Shown: positions 8,351-16,590, numbered from the stretch's first letter. The stretch: DNA of 22,344 bases from JAXMCI01 sp046349435 (GCA_046349435.1 JAXMCI010000062.1:1-22344); one strand, 5' to 3'. Program-made: numbers and translations. Notes: generated from the letters alone by a model not told the origin.

Positions 8351-9178
8351 ATGACCGACACCGTGCACGCGGACCACGCGCCGAAGCATCCCTACCATCT
8401 CGTCGATCCCAGCCCCTGGCCGGTCGTCGGCTCGATCGCCGCCGGCCTGACCGCGCTCGGCGCCGTGCTCTTCATGCACGGCCACGGCTCGTGGCTGCTG
8501 ATCATCGGCTTCCTCGGCGTGCTCGGCACCATGGCCATGTGGTGGCGCGACGTGATCCGCGAGGCGACCTTCCGCGGCTACCACACGCCGGTCGTCCAGC
8601 TCGGCCTGCGCTACGGCATGATCCTGTTCATCGCCTCCGAGGTGATGTTCTTCGCGGCCTTCTTCTGGGCCTATTTCGACGCCAGCCTGTTTCCCAAGGA
8701 GGCGATCGGCTTCGTCTGGCCGCCGGCCAACATCCGGCCCTTCAACCCCTTCGAGCTGCCGCTCCTCAACACCCTCATCCTGCTGACCTCGGGCGTCACC
8801 GTGACCTGGGCGCACCACGCGCTGCGCGAGGGCGACCGCAAGGGCATGCTGCAGGGGCTGGGGCTCACCATCCTGCTCGGCCTCACCTTCACCTGCGTGC
8901 AGGCCTTCGAGTACAGCCACGCCGCCTTCGGCTTCCGCCAGGGGATCTATCCCTCGACCTTCTTCATGGCGACCGGCTTCCACGGCTTCCACGTCATCGT
9001 CGGCACCATCTTCCTCATCGTCTGCTGGTTCCGCGCCAACCGCGGCGACTTCAAGCCGGACCATCATTTCGGCTTCGAGGCGGCGGCCTGGTACTGGCAC
9101 TTCGTCGACGTCGTCTGGCTGTTCCTCTTCATCTGCATCTATGTCGGCAGCTCGATCCCGTCGGCGGCGCCGCACTGA
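8351..9178 (+). CDS. coxC: Cytochrome c oxidase subunit III
   Basis: CoxC is the third core subunit of the aa3 oxidase; it stabilises the active site during turnover and sits beside the D-pathway entrance of CoxA. The 275-residue protein shows the family pattern of seven helices. Motifs include KHPYHLVDPSPWP at the N-terminus, WWRDVIREATFRGYHT, the ASEVMFFAAFFWAYF helix and the C-terminal WYWHFVDVVWLFLFICIY. The ATG at 8351 is preferred over an upstream in-frame ATG at 8321. Homologues start close to the conserved HPYHLVDPSPWP, and AGGAAAG lies a little over ten bases before 8351. A small DUF983 gene follows after 15 bases. Confidence 0.97.
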   Translation: MTDTVHADHAPKHPYHLVDPSPWPVVGSIAAGLTALGAVLFMHGHGSWLLIIGFLGVLGTMAMWWRDVIREATFRGYHTPVVQLGLRYGMILFIASEVMFFAAFFWAYFDASLFPKEAIGFVWPPANIRPFNPFELPLLNTLILLTSGVTVTWAHHALREGDRKGMLQGLGLTILLGLTFTCVQAFEYSHAAFGFRQGIYPSTFFMATGFHGFHVIVGTIFLIVCWFRANRGDFKPDHHFGFEAAAWYWHFVDVVWLFLFICIYVGSSIPSAAPH

Positions 9179-9193
9179 CCGCGGACGGGGGTG

Positions 9194-9556
9194 ATGGCCG
9201 GGCCGTCGCCCTTCGGCACCGGGCTGCGCTGCCGCTGCCCGCGCTGCGGGCAGGGGCGGCTCTACCAGGGCTTCCTGACGGTCCGCCAGAGCTGCCCGGC
9301 CTGCGGCCTCGACTACGGCCCGGCCGACAGCGGCGACGGGCCGGCGGTGCTGGTGATCCTGGTGCTGGGCGCCGTCGTCGTGCTGGCCGCGCTCATCGTC
9401 GAGGCCAAGCTCGAGCCGCCGATGTGGGTGCATGCGGTGCTCTGGCCGCCGCTCATCCTGGGCGGCGCCATCGGCCTGCTGCGGCCGCTGAAGTCGCTGA
9501 TGCTCTCGCTGCAGTTCCACCACCGTGCCGGCGAGGCCTCGCGCTCGCCGAAGTGA
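9194..9556 (+). CDS. DUF983 family zinc-ribbon membrane protein
   Basis: This 120-residue protein has two CxxC pairs at its N-terminus (CRCPRCG and SCPACG), which look like a zinc ribbon. Two membrane helices follow (AVLVILVLGAVVVLAALIV and the LWPPLILGGAIGLL region). This is the layout of DUF983, often found between coxC and SURF1 in alphaproteobacteria; its function has not been established to my knowledge. The start could be GTG 9191 or ATG 9194; neither has a well-spaced ribosome site, and I took the ATG. Its position suggests a part in oxidase assembly, perhaps metal handling, but that is inference from context. Confidence 0.88.
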   Translation: MAGPSPFGTGLRCRCPRCGQGRLYQGFLTVRQSCPACGLDYGPADSGDGPAVLVILVLGAVVVLAALIVEAKLEPPMWVHAVLWPPLILGGAIGLLRPLKSLMLSLQFHHRAGEASRSPK

Positions 9557-9569
9557 GCGCGCTCCCGTG

Positions 9570-10292
9570 ATGATCCGATTCCGGCCCCTGCTCGGGCCGA
9601 CCCTCTTCACCGTCCCCGCCGTGCTGCTGATGCTCGGGCTCGCCGTCTGGCAGGTGCAGCGGCTGCACTGGAAGACGGCGCTGATCGCCGAGCGGACGGA
9701 GCGCATCCAGGCCGATCCGGTGGCGGCGCTGCCCATTGCCGCCGCCGACGTCGCCGCCGCCGAGTATCGCCGCATCCGGCTGACCGGCAGCTTCCTCAAC
9801 GACCACGAGCTCTACCTCGCCGCCCGCTCGCTGCGCGGGGCGCCCGGCTACCATGTGGTGACGCCGCTGCGGCTGGCCGACGGCACCACCGTGATGGTCG
9901 ACCGCGGCTGGGTCCCGATGGAGCGGAAGGACCCGGCCTCGCGCGCCGCCGGGCAGCTCGCCGGCACCGTCACCCTGGACGGGGTGATCCGGCGCCCGCT
10001 GGGACAGAACTGGATGGTGCCGGACAACCAGCCGGCCAGGAACATCTGGTTCTGGATCGACCTGCCGGCGATGGCCAGGGCGGCCGGCATCGACGGGCCG
10101 GTGGCGCCGGTGCTGGTCGAGGCCGGGCCGGCGGCCAATCCCGGCGGCCTGCCGATCGGCGGCCAGACCCGGGTCGAGCTGCCGAACGACCACCTGCAGT
10201 ACGCGCTCACCTGGTTCGCCCTCGCCATCGGGCTCGCCTGCGTCTATCTGGTGTTCCACCACCAGCGCGGCCGGCTCGTCGTCCGCCGCTGA
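9570..10292 (+). CDS. SURF1 family cytochrome oxidase assembly protein
   Basis: SURF1 (Shy1 in yeast) helps insert heme a into subunit I. The 240-residue protein has the family's typical form: an N-terminal helix (LFTVPAVLLMLGLAVWQVQRL), a periplasmic domain, and a C-terminal helix (LTWFALAIGLACVYLVFHH). Conserved pieces are WQVQRLHWK, RIRLTGSFL, GYHVVTPLRL, VMVDRGWVP and the PNDHLQYALTWF segment. The ATG at 9570 follows the DUF983 stop by 13 bases. An earlier in-frame ATG at 9525 would overlap DUF983 and adds a basic tail not usual for the family. SURF1 closes the recognisable oxidase assembly block; the next gene follows within 20 bases but is of an unrelated family. Confidence 0.93.
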   Translation: MIRFRPLLGPTLFTVPAVLLMLGLAVWQVQRLHWKTALIAERTERIQADPVAALPIAAADVAAAEYRRIRLTGSFLNDHELYLAARSLRGAPGYHVVTPLRLADGTTVMVDRGWVPMERKDPASRAAGQLAGTVTLDGVIRRPLGQNWMVPDNQPARNIWFWIDLPAMARAAGIDGPVAPVLVEAGPAANPGGLPIGGQTRVELPNDHLQYALTWFALAIGLACVYLVFHHQRGRLVVRR

Positions 10293-10311
10293 GCCAATGG
10301 CAGGAGGGTCG

Positions 10312-11802
10312 ATGGCCGCCGCCTATCCCGAGCTGGAGCAGCGCTTCCGCCGCCTCGGCCTGCTGCGCGACGCCATGGCGGTGCTGCACTGGGACCTCGC
10401 GGCGATGATGCCGTCGGGCGGTGCCGCGGCGCGCGCCGACCAGCTCGCCAACCTGCAGCTGGTCTGCCACGAGCTGCTGACCGACCCGCGGCTGGCCGAG
10501 CTGCTCGCCACCGCCGAGGCGGAGGCGGGCGCGCTCGATCCTTGGCAGCGCGCCAACCTCGCCGAGATGCGGCGCGCCTGGGTGCATGCGGCGGCGCTCG
10601 AGCCGCGGCTGGTCGAGGCCCTGTCGCGCGCCAACAGCCGCTGCGAGCAGCTCTGGCGCGAGGCCCGCCCGGCCGCCGACTTCGTCCTCATCCTGCCGGC
10701 CCTGCGCGAGGTGCTTGCGCTGGTCCGCGAGGCGGCCGCGGCCAAGGCCGAGAAGCTCGGCGTCACCCCGTACGAGGCGTTGCTCGACGAGTACGAGCCG
10801 GGCGGCCGCACCGCCGAGATCGATGCGCTCTTCGCCGACCTCGCCGCCTTCCTGCCGGGCTTCCGCCTGCGGGTGATGGAGCACCAGGCGGCGCTGCCGC
10901 CGCCGGTCGCGCCGGACGGCCCGTTCCGCATCGAGGCGCAGCGCGCGCTGGGCGAGCGGCTGATGGGCGTCGCCGGCTTCGACTTCGCCCATGGCCGGCT
11001 CGACACCAGCCTGCATCCGTTCTGCGGCGGCGTGCCGGACGACGTCCGGCTGACCACCCGCTACAGCGACGCGGACTTCGCCTCGGCCCTGATGGGGGTG
11101 CTGCACGAGACCGGCCACGCCCTCTACGAGCGCGGCCTGCCCGCCGCCTGGCGCAACCAGCCGGTCGGCCACGCCCGCGGCATGAGCATCCACGAGAGCC
11201 AGTCGCTGCTGATGGAGATGCAGGCCTGCCGCTCGCGCCCGTTCCTGCGCTACCTGGCGCCGCTGCTGGCCGAAGCCTTCGGCCGCCAGCCGGCCTGGGA
11301 GGCGGAGAACCTGTTCCGGCTCTACACCCGGGTGCGGCCGGGCTACATCCGGGTCGACGCCGACGAGGTCTGCTATCCCGCCCACGTCATCCTGCGCTAC
11401 CGGCTGGAGCGGCGCATGGTCGAGGGCAAGCTCGACCCCTCCGACCTGCCGGCGGCGTGGAACGCCGGCATGCGCGACCTGCTCGGGATCGTGCCGCCCA
11501 GCGACCGCGAGGGCTGCCTGCAGGACATCCACTGGTACGACGGCGCCTGGGGGTACTTCCCGACCTACACGCTGGGCGCGCTCACCGCCGCGCAGCTCTT
11601 CGACGCCGCCTGCCACGCCCGGCCGGAGATCCCGGAGCGGCTCGGCTGCGGCGACTTCGCGCCGCTGCTCGGCTGGCTGCGCGAGCACCTGCACGCGCTG
11701 GGCTCGGCGCTGCCGACGCCGGCGCTGATCGAGCGCGCCACCGGCCGCCCGCTCGACGCCGCCATCTTCAAGCGCCACCTCGAGGCCCGCTACCTCAGCT
11801 GA
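10312..11802 (+). CDS. M32 family metallocarboxypeptidase (Taq type)
   Basis: M32 enzymes are cytoplasmic zinc carboxypeptidases that trim C-terminal residues from peptides. The 496-residue length fits the family. The active site HETGH gives H265, E266 and H269, and the third zinc ligand E295 lies in the conserved HESQSL motif. Other family pieces are LHWDLAAMMP near the N-terminus, TRYSDADFASALMGVLHE, and the C-terminal QDIHWYDGAWGYFPTYTLG. An ATG at 10297 is possible, but AGGAGG falls just before 10312, so I chose that. The gene starts 19 bases after SURF1 and is probably co-transcribed with the oxidase genes. It is not part of the usual cox neighbourhood and looks like an insertion with the enolase-family gene that follows. 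Confidence 0.95.
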   Translation: MAAAYPELEQRFRRLGLLRDAMAVLHWDLAAMMPSGGAAARADQLANLQLVCHELLTDPRLAELLATAEAEAGALDPWQRANLAEMRRAWVHAAALEPRLVEALSRANSRCEQLWREARPAADFVLILPALREVLALVREAAAAKAEKLGVTPYEALLDEYEPGGRTAEIDALFADLAAFLPGFRLRVMEHQAALPPPVAPDGPFRIEAQRALGERLMGVAGFDFAHGRLDTSLHPFCGGVPDDVRLTTRYSDADFASALMGVLHETGHALYERGLPAAWRNQPVGHARGMSIHESQSLLMEMQACRSRPFLRYLAPLLAEAFGRQPAWEAENLFRLYTRVRPGYIRVDADEVCYPAHVILRYRLERRMVEGKLDPSDLPAAWNAGMRDLLGIVPPSDREGCLQDIHWYDGAWGYFPTYTLGALTAAQLFDAACHARPEIPERLGCGDFAPLLGWLREHLHALGSALPTPALIERATGRPLDAAIFKRHLEARYLS

Positions 11803-11919
11803 GGAGGGGGCATCGGTCCGCGTCGCGCTTCGCCGGCCTCGTTCCCGCGGCCGTCCTGGATTGCCGGGTCAGGCCCAGGGTCAGGCCCGGGACTGGCAGA
11901 AATGGGAGCGCTCAGCCCT
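11803..11919. repeat. Convergent gap with a short tandem repeat
   Basis: The 117 bases between the convergent M32 and enolase-family genes contain a 12-base unit, GGGTCAGGCCCA, repeated in tandem at 11866-11877 and 11878-11889, with the last base of the second copy differing. I see no strong hairpin with a T run, so a terminator cannot be claimed here. Confidence 0.5.
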
Positions 11920-13092
11920 TCAGTTCACCCGGTGCGCCCGGACGAAGTCGAGGTCGACCTCGACGCCGATGCCGACCGCCTCGGGGATCGCCACCATGCC
12001 GTCGGCGTCGAGCCGCAAGGGGGCCGGCGCGATGCCGCGGGTGAGGTGGCTCTGGCTGACGTTGAACTCGAGGAAGCGGGCGCGCGGCAGGGTCGCCAGC
12101 AGCTGCAGGCTGTAGCCGGTCAGCAGGTGGGTGAGCCAGCTGTGCGGCACCAGGTCGATGCCGGCGCGCTCGGCCAGCTCGGCGACCCGCACCGCCACGG
12201 TCAGCCCGCCGCAGCGCGACAGGTCGGGCTGCACGACGTCGACGCAGCCCTCGCCGATGAAGCGCTCGAAGTCCCACACGGTGGCGACCTGCTCGCCGGC
12301 CGCCACCGGCACCGGGCTCATCGCCCGGACATGGGCGTACTCGTCGAAGCGCTCGGGATGGATGAAGTCCTCGACCCAGCCGACCCGGTAGTCGGCCAGC
12401 CACTCGCAGAGCGCGATCGCCTCGCGCCGGCTGCGCATCGGCCCCGGCTTCGACCAGCCGATCGGGTACCAGCCGGGATCGACCAGCAGGTGGCGGTCGG
12501 GGCCGAGCGCCTGGCGCGCCGCCGCCACCAGCTCGCGGTCGCGGCCGGGATCCTCGCCGAACACGCCCCAGCCGAACTTGACGGCGCGGAAGCCGCGCTC
12601 GACATAGCCCTGCGCCGCCGCCGCCATGCCCTCCGGGGTGTCGCGGAACAGGGTCGAGGCATAGGCCATGACGCGGTCGCGCCGGCGGCCGCCGAGCAGG
12701 GTCGCCAGCGGCATGCCGGCGGCCTGGGCGCGGATCGACCACAGGCAGTTGTCGAGCGCCGAGATGCACTGCATGGCGATGCCGCGCCGGCCGTAATAGG
12801 CGCTGCCGACATAGAGCTTGTCCCACAGCCGCTCGACCTCGCGGGGATCCTCGCCGACCAGCAGCTCGCCCAGCGTGCGGAAGCCCAGGATCCCCATGCC
12901 CTGGCCGGCGATGATGGCGACGGCGGCCGGCCCGAGCGTCTCGACGTCGGCCCAGCCGGTCAGCCCCTCGTCGGTATCGACCCGGATCAGCAGCTGCCAG
13001 TCGCCGTTGTCGACCGCCTCCTCGCCGCCGGCGGTGCTGCGATAGCCCTGGTCGCCGCGCAGCAGGATCGGGTCCACCTTGGTGATGCGCAT
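11920..13092 (-). CDS. Enolase-superfamily enzyme (mandelate racemase/muconate lactonizing type)
   Basis: These enzymes abstract a proton alpha to a carboxylate and stabilise the enolate on magnesium; most bacterial members dehydrate sugar acids. The 390-residue protein has the usual N-terminal capping domain and a barrel. Metal ligands are D205 (LLVDPG), E241 (WVEDF) and E267 (AAGEQ). A general-base dyad is present as D290 (QPDLSRCGG) and H317 (VPHSW), with E342 in LEFN. On the other face K172 is present, but the second position of the usual KxK/KxH motif is glycine (KFG). The D-H dyad places it in the mandelate racemase subgroup. The substrate cannot be named from sequence. GGAGG lies nine bases before the ATG. 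No sugar transporter or aldolase is adjacent. Confidence 0.9.
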   Translation of the reverse strand: MRITKVDPILLRGDQGYRSTAGGEEAVDNGDWQLLIRVDTDEGLTGWADVETLGPAAVAIIAGQGMGILGFRTLGELLVGEDPREVERLWDKLYVGSAYYGRRGIAMQCISALDNCLWSIRAQAAGMPLATLLGGRRRDRVMAYASTLFRDTPEGMAAAAQGYVERGFRAVKFGWGVFGEDPGRDRELVAAARQALGPDRHLLVDPGWYPIGWSKPGPMRSRREAIALCEWLADYRVGWVEDFIHPERFDEYAHVRAMSPVPVAAGEQVATVWDFERFIGEGCVDVVQPDLSRCGGLTVAVRVAELAERAGIDLVPHSWLTHLLTGYSLQLLATLPRARFLEFNVSQSHLTRGIAPAPLRLDADGMVAIPEAVGIGVEVDLDFVRAHRVN

Positions 13093-13151
13093 CGGAACGG
13101 GCCTCCGCCCTGGTGTGGCTGTTCGGGTGTGGGTGTTCGGGTTCGGGCGCG

Positions 13152-13179
13152 ATCATATCGGGACGCGCGCGCTTGCCCA
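13152..13179 (-). promoter_or_regulatory. Predicted promoter of the enolase-family gene
   Basis: On the minus strand, TGGGCA (four of six consensus matches) is followed after 16 bases by TATGAT (five of six). It would give a leader of about 50 bases. This is the best -10 match I found in the window. It lies in the 212-base divergent gap before thrC. Confidence 0.4.
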
Positions 13180-13219
13180 GGCCCGCCGTGGCTTGGCCGC
13201 AAGGCGCCGGCCCGGCGGC

Positions 13220-13249
13220 TTGCACCGCCGCGGCTGCCGGGTCTATAGG
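13220..13249 (+). promoter_or_regulatory. Possible promoter of thrC
   Basis: TTGCAC at 13220-13225, an 18-base spacer and TATAGG at 13244-13249 form a moderate sigma70-like match, with a leader of about 50 bases to the TTG start of thrC. The surrounding TCTATAGGGTACC is distinctly less GC-rich than nearby DNA. Confidence 0.35.
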
Positions 13250-13304
13250 GTACCGGTTCGTCCGGGGCGCTCGTCGGCGCCGCCCGCGACGGGAAAGGTT
13301 TGCC

Positions 13305-14708
13305 TTGCGCTACGTCAGCACCCGGGGCGCCGCCCCGACCCTCGGCTTCGAGGAGGTCCTCCTCGCCGGCCTCGCCCGCGACGGCGGGCTCTACGTGCCG
13401 GAGAGCTGGCCCGCCTTCGACGCCGCCGCGCTCGGCCGGCTGGCCGGGCTCTCCTACCGCGCGCTCGCCTTCGAGGTCGTCCGCCCGTTCGTCGGCGAGG
13501 CCTTGTCCGCGGCCGAACTCGCCCCGCTGATCGACCGGGCCTACGATTCCTTCGGCCACCGGGCGGTGGCGCCGCTGAAGCAGCTCGACCAGGGCCTCTG
13601 GCTGCTCGAGCTGTTCCACGGGCCGACGCTGGCCTTCAAGGACGTCGCGCTGCAGCTGGTCGGCGGCCTGTTCGACCACGTGCTGCGGCGGCGCGGCCGG
13701 CGCATCACCATCGTCGGCGCGACCTCCGGCGACACCGGCTCGGCCGCCATCGAGGCGGTGCGCGACCGCGCCGCCATCGACATCTTCATGCTGCACCCGC
13801 ATGGCCGCGTCTCCGAGGTGCAGCGGCGGCAGATGACCACGGTGGCGTCGGCCAACGTCCACAACATCGCGATCGAGGGCAGCTTCGACGACTGCCAGGA
13901 CCTGGTGAAGGCGATGTTCGCCGATGCCGCCTTCCGCGACGAGATGGCGCTGTCGGCGGTCAACTCGATCAACTGGGCCCGCGTCATGGCCCAGACCGTC
14001 TACTACTTCGCCGCCGCGCTGGCGCTGGGCGCGCCGGACCGGCAGGTCGCCTTCGCCGTGCCGACCGGCAATTTCGGCAACGTCTATGCCGGCTATGCCG
14101 CCCGCGCCATGGGCCTGCCGGTCGCGCGGCTGCTGGTCGGATCCAACCGCAACGACATCCTGACCCGCTGCCTGGAGGCCGACGACATGTCGGTGCGGCC
14201 GGTCGAGCCCTCGCTCTCGCCCAGCATGGACATCCAGATCTCGAGCAACTTCGAGCGGCTGCTCTTCGACCTCGGCGACCGCGACGGCGCGGGCGTGGCG
14301 GCGGCGATGGCGGCCTTCCGCCGCGACGGAAAGCTGCCGCTCGGCGCCGACCGGCTGGCGCGGGCGCGCCGGGTCTTCGCCGGCTACCGCGTCTCCGACG
14401 AGGAGACGCTGGCCGTGATGCGCGACGTCCACCGCCGCACCGGCGAGCTGATCGACCCGCACAGCGCCATCGCGGTGGCCGGCGGCTGGCAGCGCCGGGA
14501 GCCGGGGGCGCCGCCGCTGGTGGCGCTCGGCACCGCGCATCCGGCCAAGTTCCCCGACGCCGTCGAGCGCGCCACCGGCATCCGGCCGCCGCTGCCGCCG
14601 CACCTCGCCGACCTCTACCGCCGGACGGAGCGCTGCACCGTGCTGCCGGCCGAGCTCGGCGCGCTGCTCGCCCACATCCGCAGCCGGCGCCTCAAGGGGG
14701 CGGCATGA
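13305..14708 (+). CDS. thrC: Threonine synthase
   Basis: Threonine synthase converts O-phosphohomoserine to threonine and phosphate, using pyridoxal phosphate, in the last step of threonine synthesis. The 467-residue protein fits the longer class. It begins LRYVSTRGAAPTLGFEEVLLAGLARDGGLYVP, written here in two parts: STRGAAPTLGFEE, then LARDGGLYVP. The cofactor lysine is K112 in FHGPTLAFKD, followed by VGATSGDTGSAA and the phosphate-binding segment VPTGNFGNVYAGY. The start is TTG at 13305, with GGAAAGG six to seven bases upstream; the frame upstream has no family similarity. The stop overlaps the ATG of the M16 peptidase, so the two are likely coupled. The pair thrC-M16 peptidase is common in alphaproteobacteria. 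Confidence 0.96.
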   Translation: MRYVSTRGAAPTLGFEEVLLAGLARDGGLYVPESWPAFDAAALGRLAGLSYRALAFEVVRPFVGEALSAAELAPLIDRAYDSFGHRAVAPLKQLDQGLWLLELFHGPTLAFKDVALQLVGGLFDHVLRRRGRRITIVGATSGDTGSAAIEAVRDRAAIDIFMLHPHGRVSEVQRRQMTTVASANVHNIAIEGSFDDCQDLVKAMFADAAFRDEMALSAVNSINWARVMAQTVYYFAAALALGAPDRQVAFAVPTGNFGNVYAGYAARAMGLPVARLLVGSNRNDILTRCLEADDMSVRPVEPSLSPSMDIQISSNFERLLFDLGDRDGAGVAAAMAAFRRDGKLPLGADRLARARRVFAGYRVSDEETLAVMRDVHRRTGELIDPHSAIAVAGGWQRREPGAPPLVALGTAHPAKFPDAVERATGIRPPLPPHLADLYRRTERCTVLPAELGALLAHIRSRRLKGAA

Positions 14709-15976
14709 GCGGCGACGGCTCCGGCGTGCAGGTCACCACGCTGGCCAACGGCCTCAGGGTCGCCAGCGACCTGATGCCGAGCGTGGAGACCGTCTCGCTC
14801 GGCGTCTGGGCCGGCGCCGGCACCCGCCACGAGACGCCGGAGATCAACGGCGTCGCCCACCTGCTCGAGCACATGGCCTTCAAGGGCACCGAGACGCGCA
14901 GCGCCCGGGCGATCGCCGAGGAGGTCGAGGCCGTCGGCGGCCAGATCAACGCCTACACCTCGCGCGAGCACACCGCCTACTACGCCAAGCTGCTCGCCGA
15001 CGACCTGCCGCTCGGCATCGACATCCTGTCCGACATCCTGCAGCACTCGGTGTTCGATCCCGAGGAGCTGGCGCGCGAGCGCGCCGTCGTGCTGCAGGAG
15101 ATCGGCCAGGCCGAGGACACGCCCGACGACATCATCTTCGACCGCTTCCAGGAGACCGCCTTCCCCGCCCAGGCGCTCGGCCGGCCGGTGCTGGGCTCGG
15201 CCGAGACGGTCGGCGAGATGTCGGCCGACGCGATCCGCGGCTACATGCGCCGGCACTACGGCGCCGGCCAGCTGGTGCTCTCCGCCGCCGGCCGGATCGA
15301 GCACGACCGGCTGGTCGAGCTCGCGGCCCGCGCCTTCGACAGCCTGCCGGTGCTCGACGCCGCCCGGCCGGAGCCGGCCGCCTACCAGGGCGGCGACTTC
15401 CGCGAGGACCGCGACCTCGAGCAGGCGCACATCGTGCTGGGCTTCCCCGGGGTCGACCATCGCGACCCCGACTTCTATCCGCTCTCGGTCTTCTCGACGC
15501 TGCTCGGCGGCGGCATGTCGTCGCGGCTGTTCCAGGAGATCCGCGAGAAGCGCGGGCTGGTCTACAGCATCTACAGCTTCGCCAGCTCCTACCAGGATGG
15601 CGGGCTGTTCGGCATCTATGCCGGCACCGGCGAGGAGGAGGCGGCCGAGCTGCTGCCGCTGGTCTGCGACGAGCTCGCCAGGGTCGGCGGCACGCTGACG
15701 GAGGAGGAGGTGCGACGGGCCCGGGCGCAGATCCGCGCCGGCCTGCTGATGTCGCGCGAGAGCACCAGCGCGCGCTGCGAGCAGCTCGCCCAGCAGCTGC
15801 TGATCTTCGACCGGCCGCTGACCGCGGCCGAGATCGTCGCCAGCATCGACGCGGTCGACCTCGAGGCGGTGTCGCAGGTCGCCTCGCGCATCCTCGCCGG
15901 CGCCCCGACGCTCGCCGCCATCGGCCCTGTCGACCGCGTCGAGGCGCTGGCCAGCGTGCGGCGCCGCCTCGCCTGA
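14705..15976 (+). CDS. M16 family zinc peptidase (mitochondrial processing peptidase-like)
   Basis: M16B peptidases cleave small peptides or presequences inside a closed chamber; alphaproteobacterial members are the bacterial relatives of mitochondrial processing peptidase. The 423-residue protein carries the inverted zinc motif HLLEH: H52, E55 and H56. The third ligand lies probably in the ELARERAVVLQEI helix. The C-terminal half has the glycine-rich LGGGMSSRLFQEIREKRGLVYSIYS segment, read as LGGGMSSRLFQ followed by EIREKRGLVYS. The ATG overlaps the thrC stop (ATGA at 14705-14708). The GNAT gene follows after 17 bases. The active-site half and the C-terminal half are both present, so this is the catalytic type, not an inactive partner. 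Confidence 0.95.
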   Translation: MSGDGSGVQVTTLANGLRVASDLMPSVETVSLGVWAGAGTRHETPEINGVAHLLEHMAFKGTETRSARAIAEEVEAVGGQINAYTSREHTAYYAKLLADDLPLGIDILSDILQHSVFDPEELARERAVVLQEIGQAEDTPDDIIFDRFQETAFPAQALGRPVLGSAETVGEMSADAIRGYMRRHYGAGQLVLSAAGRIEHDRLVELAARAFDSLPVLDAARPEPAAYQGGDFREDRDLEQAHIVLGFPGVDHRDPDFYPLSVFSTLLGGGMSSRLFQEIREKRGLVYSIYSFASSYQDGGLFGIYAGTGEEEAAELLPLVCDELARVGGTLTEEEVRRARAQIRAGLLMSRESTSARCEQLAQQLLIFDRPLTAAEIVASIDAVDLEAVSQVASRILAGAPTLAAIGPVDRVEALASVRRRLA

Positions 15977-15993
15977 GCCGGGCTCGTCTTCCC

Positions 15994-16590
15994 TTGCTGC
16001 GTTTCGGGCTGGGGCGCTTCTATCCGCCCCGCGGCCACCGCCTGCAGAGCGCGCGGGTCTTCCTGCAGCCGCCGCGCTTCCGCGACTGGCGCGCCTGGGC
16101 CGACCTGCGCGCCGCCAGCCGCGAGTTCCTGGTGCCCTGGGAGCCGACCTGGCAGCCCGACGCGCTGAGCCGCGCCGCCTACCGCCGGCGGCTGCGCCAG
16201 ACGATCCTGGAGTGGAACAGCGACTCGGGCTACGGCTTCTTCATCTTCCGCCGCGACGACGAGGCGCTGCTCGGCGGCGTGACGCTCAGCAACGTGCGGC
16301 GCGGCGTCGCGCAGACCGCCAGCCTCGGCTACTGGATCGGCCAGCCCTATGCCCGGCAGGGGCTGATGACCGAGGCGCTCCAGGTGCTGCTGCCCTTCGC
16401 CTTCGACCGGCTCGGGCTGCACCGCATCGAGGCGGCCTGCCTGCCGCACAACGAGGCCAGCCGCTCGCTGCTGCGCAAGGTGGGCTTCCGCGAGGAGGGC
16501 TATGGCCGGCGCTACCTGCGCATCCAGGGCGTCTGGCAGGACCACGTGCTCTACGCGCTGATGCAGGACGATCCGCGGCCCGGTCACTGA
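15994..16590 (+). CDS. GNAT family N-acetyltransferase (RimJ/RimL-like)
   Basis: GNAT enzymes transfer an acetyl group from acetyl-CoA to an amine; RimJ/RimL relatives act on N-termini of ribosomal proteins, but the target here is unknown. In the 198-residue protein the acceptor side starts at VFLQPPRFRDWRAWADLR. The acetyl-CoA region runs from SLGYWIGQPYARQGLMTEAL through LGLHRIEAACLPHNEASRSLL to KVGFREEGYGRRYLRI. The start is TTG at 15994, which gives the MLRFGLGRFYPPRGHRL opening I recall from alphaproteobacterial relatives; no ATG lies near it. It is the last gene of the thrC-M16-GNAT group. It converges with yqgE across 31 bases holding an 11-base direct repeat (GAGCCGGCAGG at 16589 and 16602). 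Confidence 0.9.
   Translation: MLRFGLGRFYPPRGHRLQSARVFLQPPRFRDWRAWADLRAASREFLVPWEPTWQPDALSRAAYRRRLRQTILEWNSDSGYGFFIFRRDDEALLGGVTLSNVRRGVAQTASLGYWIGQPYARQGLMTEALQVLLPFAFDRLGLHRIEAACLPHNEASRSLLRKVGFREEGYGRRYLRIQGVWQDHVLYALMQDDPRPGH

Noticed and set aside
7652..9799. Long frames on both strands across ctaG, coxC, DUF983 and SURF1
   Set aside because: They cross several clearly identified genes and have shadow-like composition.
10207..11778. A 523-codon minus-strand frame opposite the M32 carboxypeptidase
   Set aside because: The plus-strand protein carries the intact HETGH and HESQSL zinc site; the opposite frame has no recognisable domain.
13110..13148. GT/TTCGGG-rich short repeats upstream of the enolase-family gene considered as operator repeats
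   Set aside because: The units are imperfect and very short; low sequence complexity explains them as well.
12987..14675. A 562-codon minus-strand frame opposite thrC
   Set aside because: Shadow of thrC, whose cofactor lysine and phosphate-binding motifs are intact.
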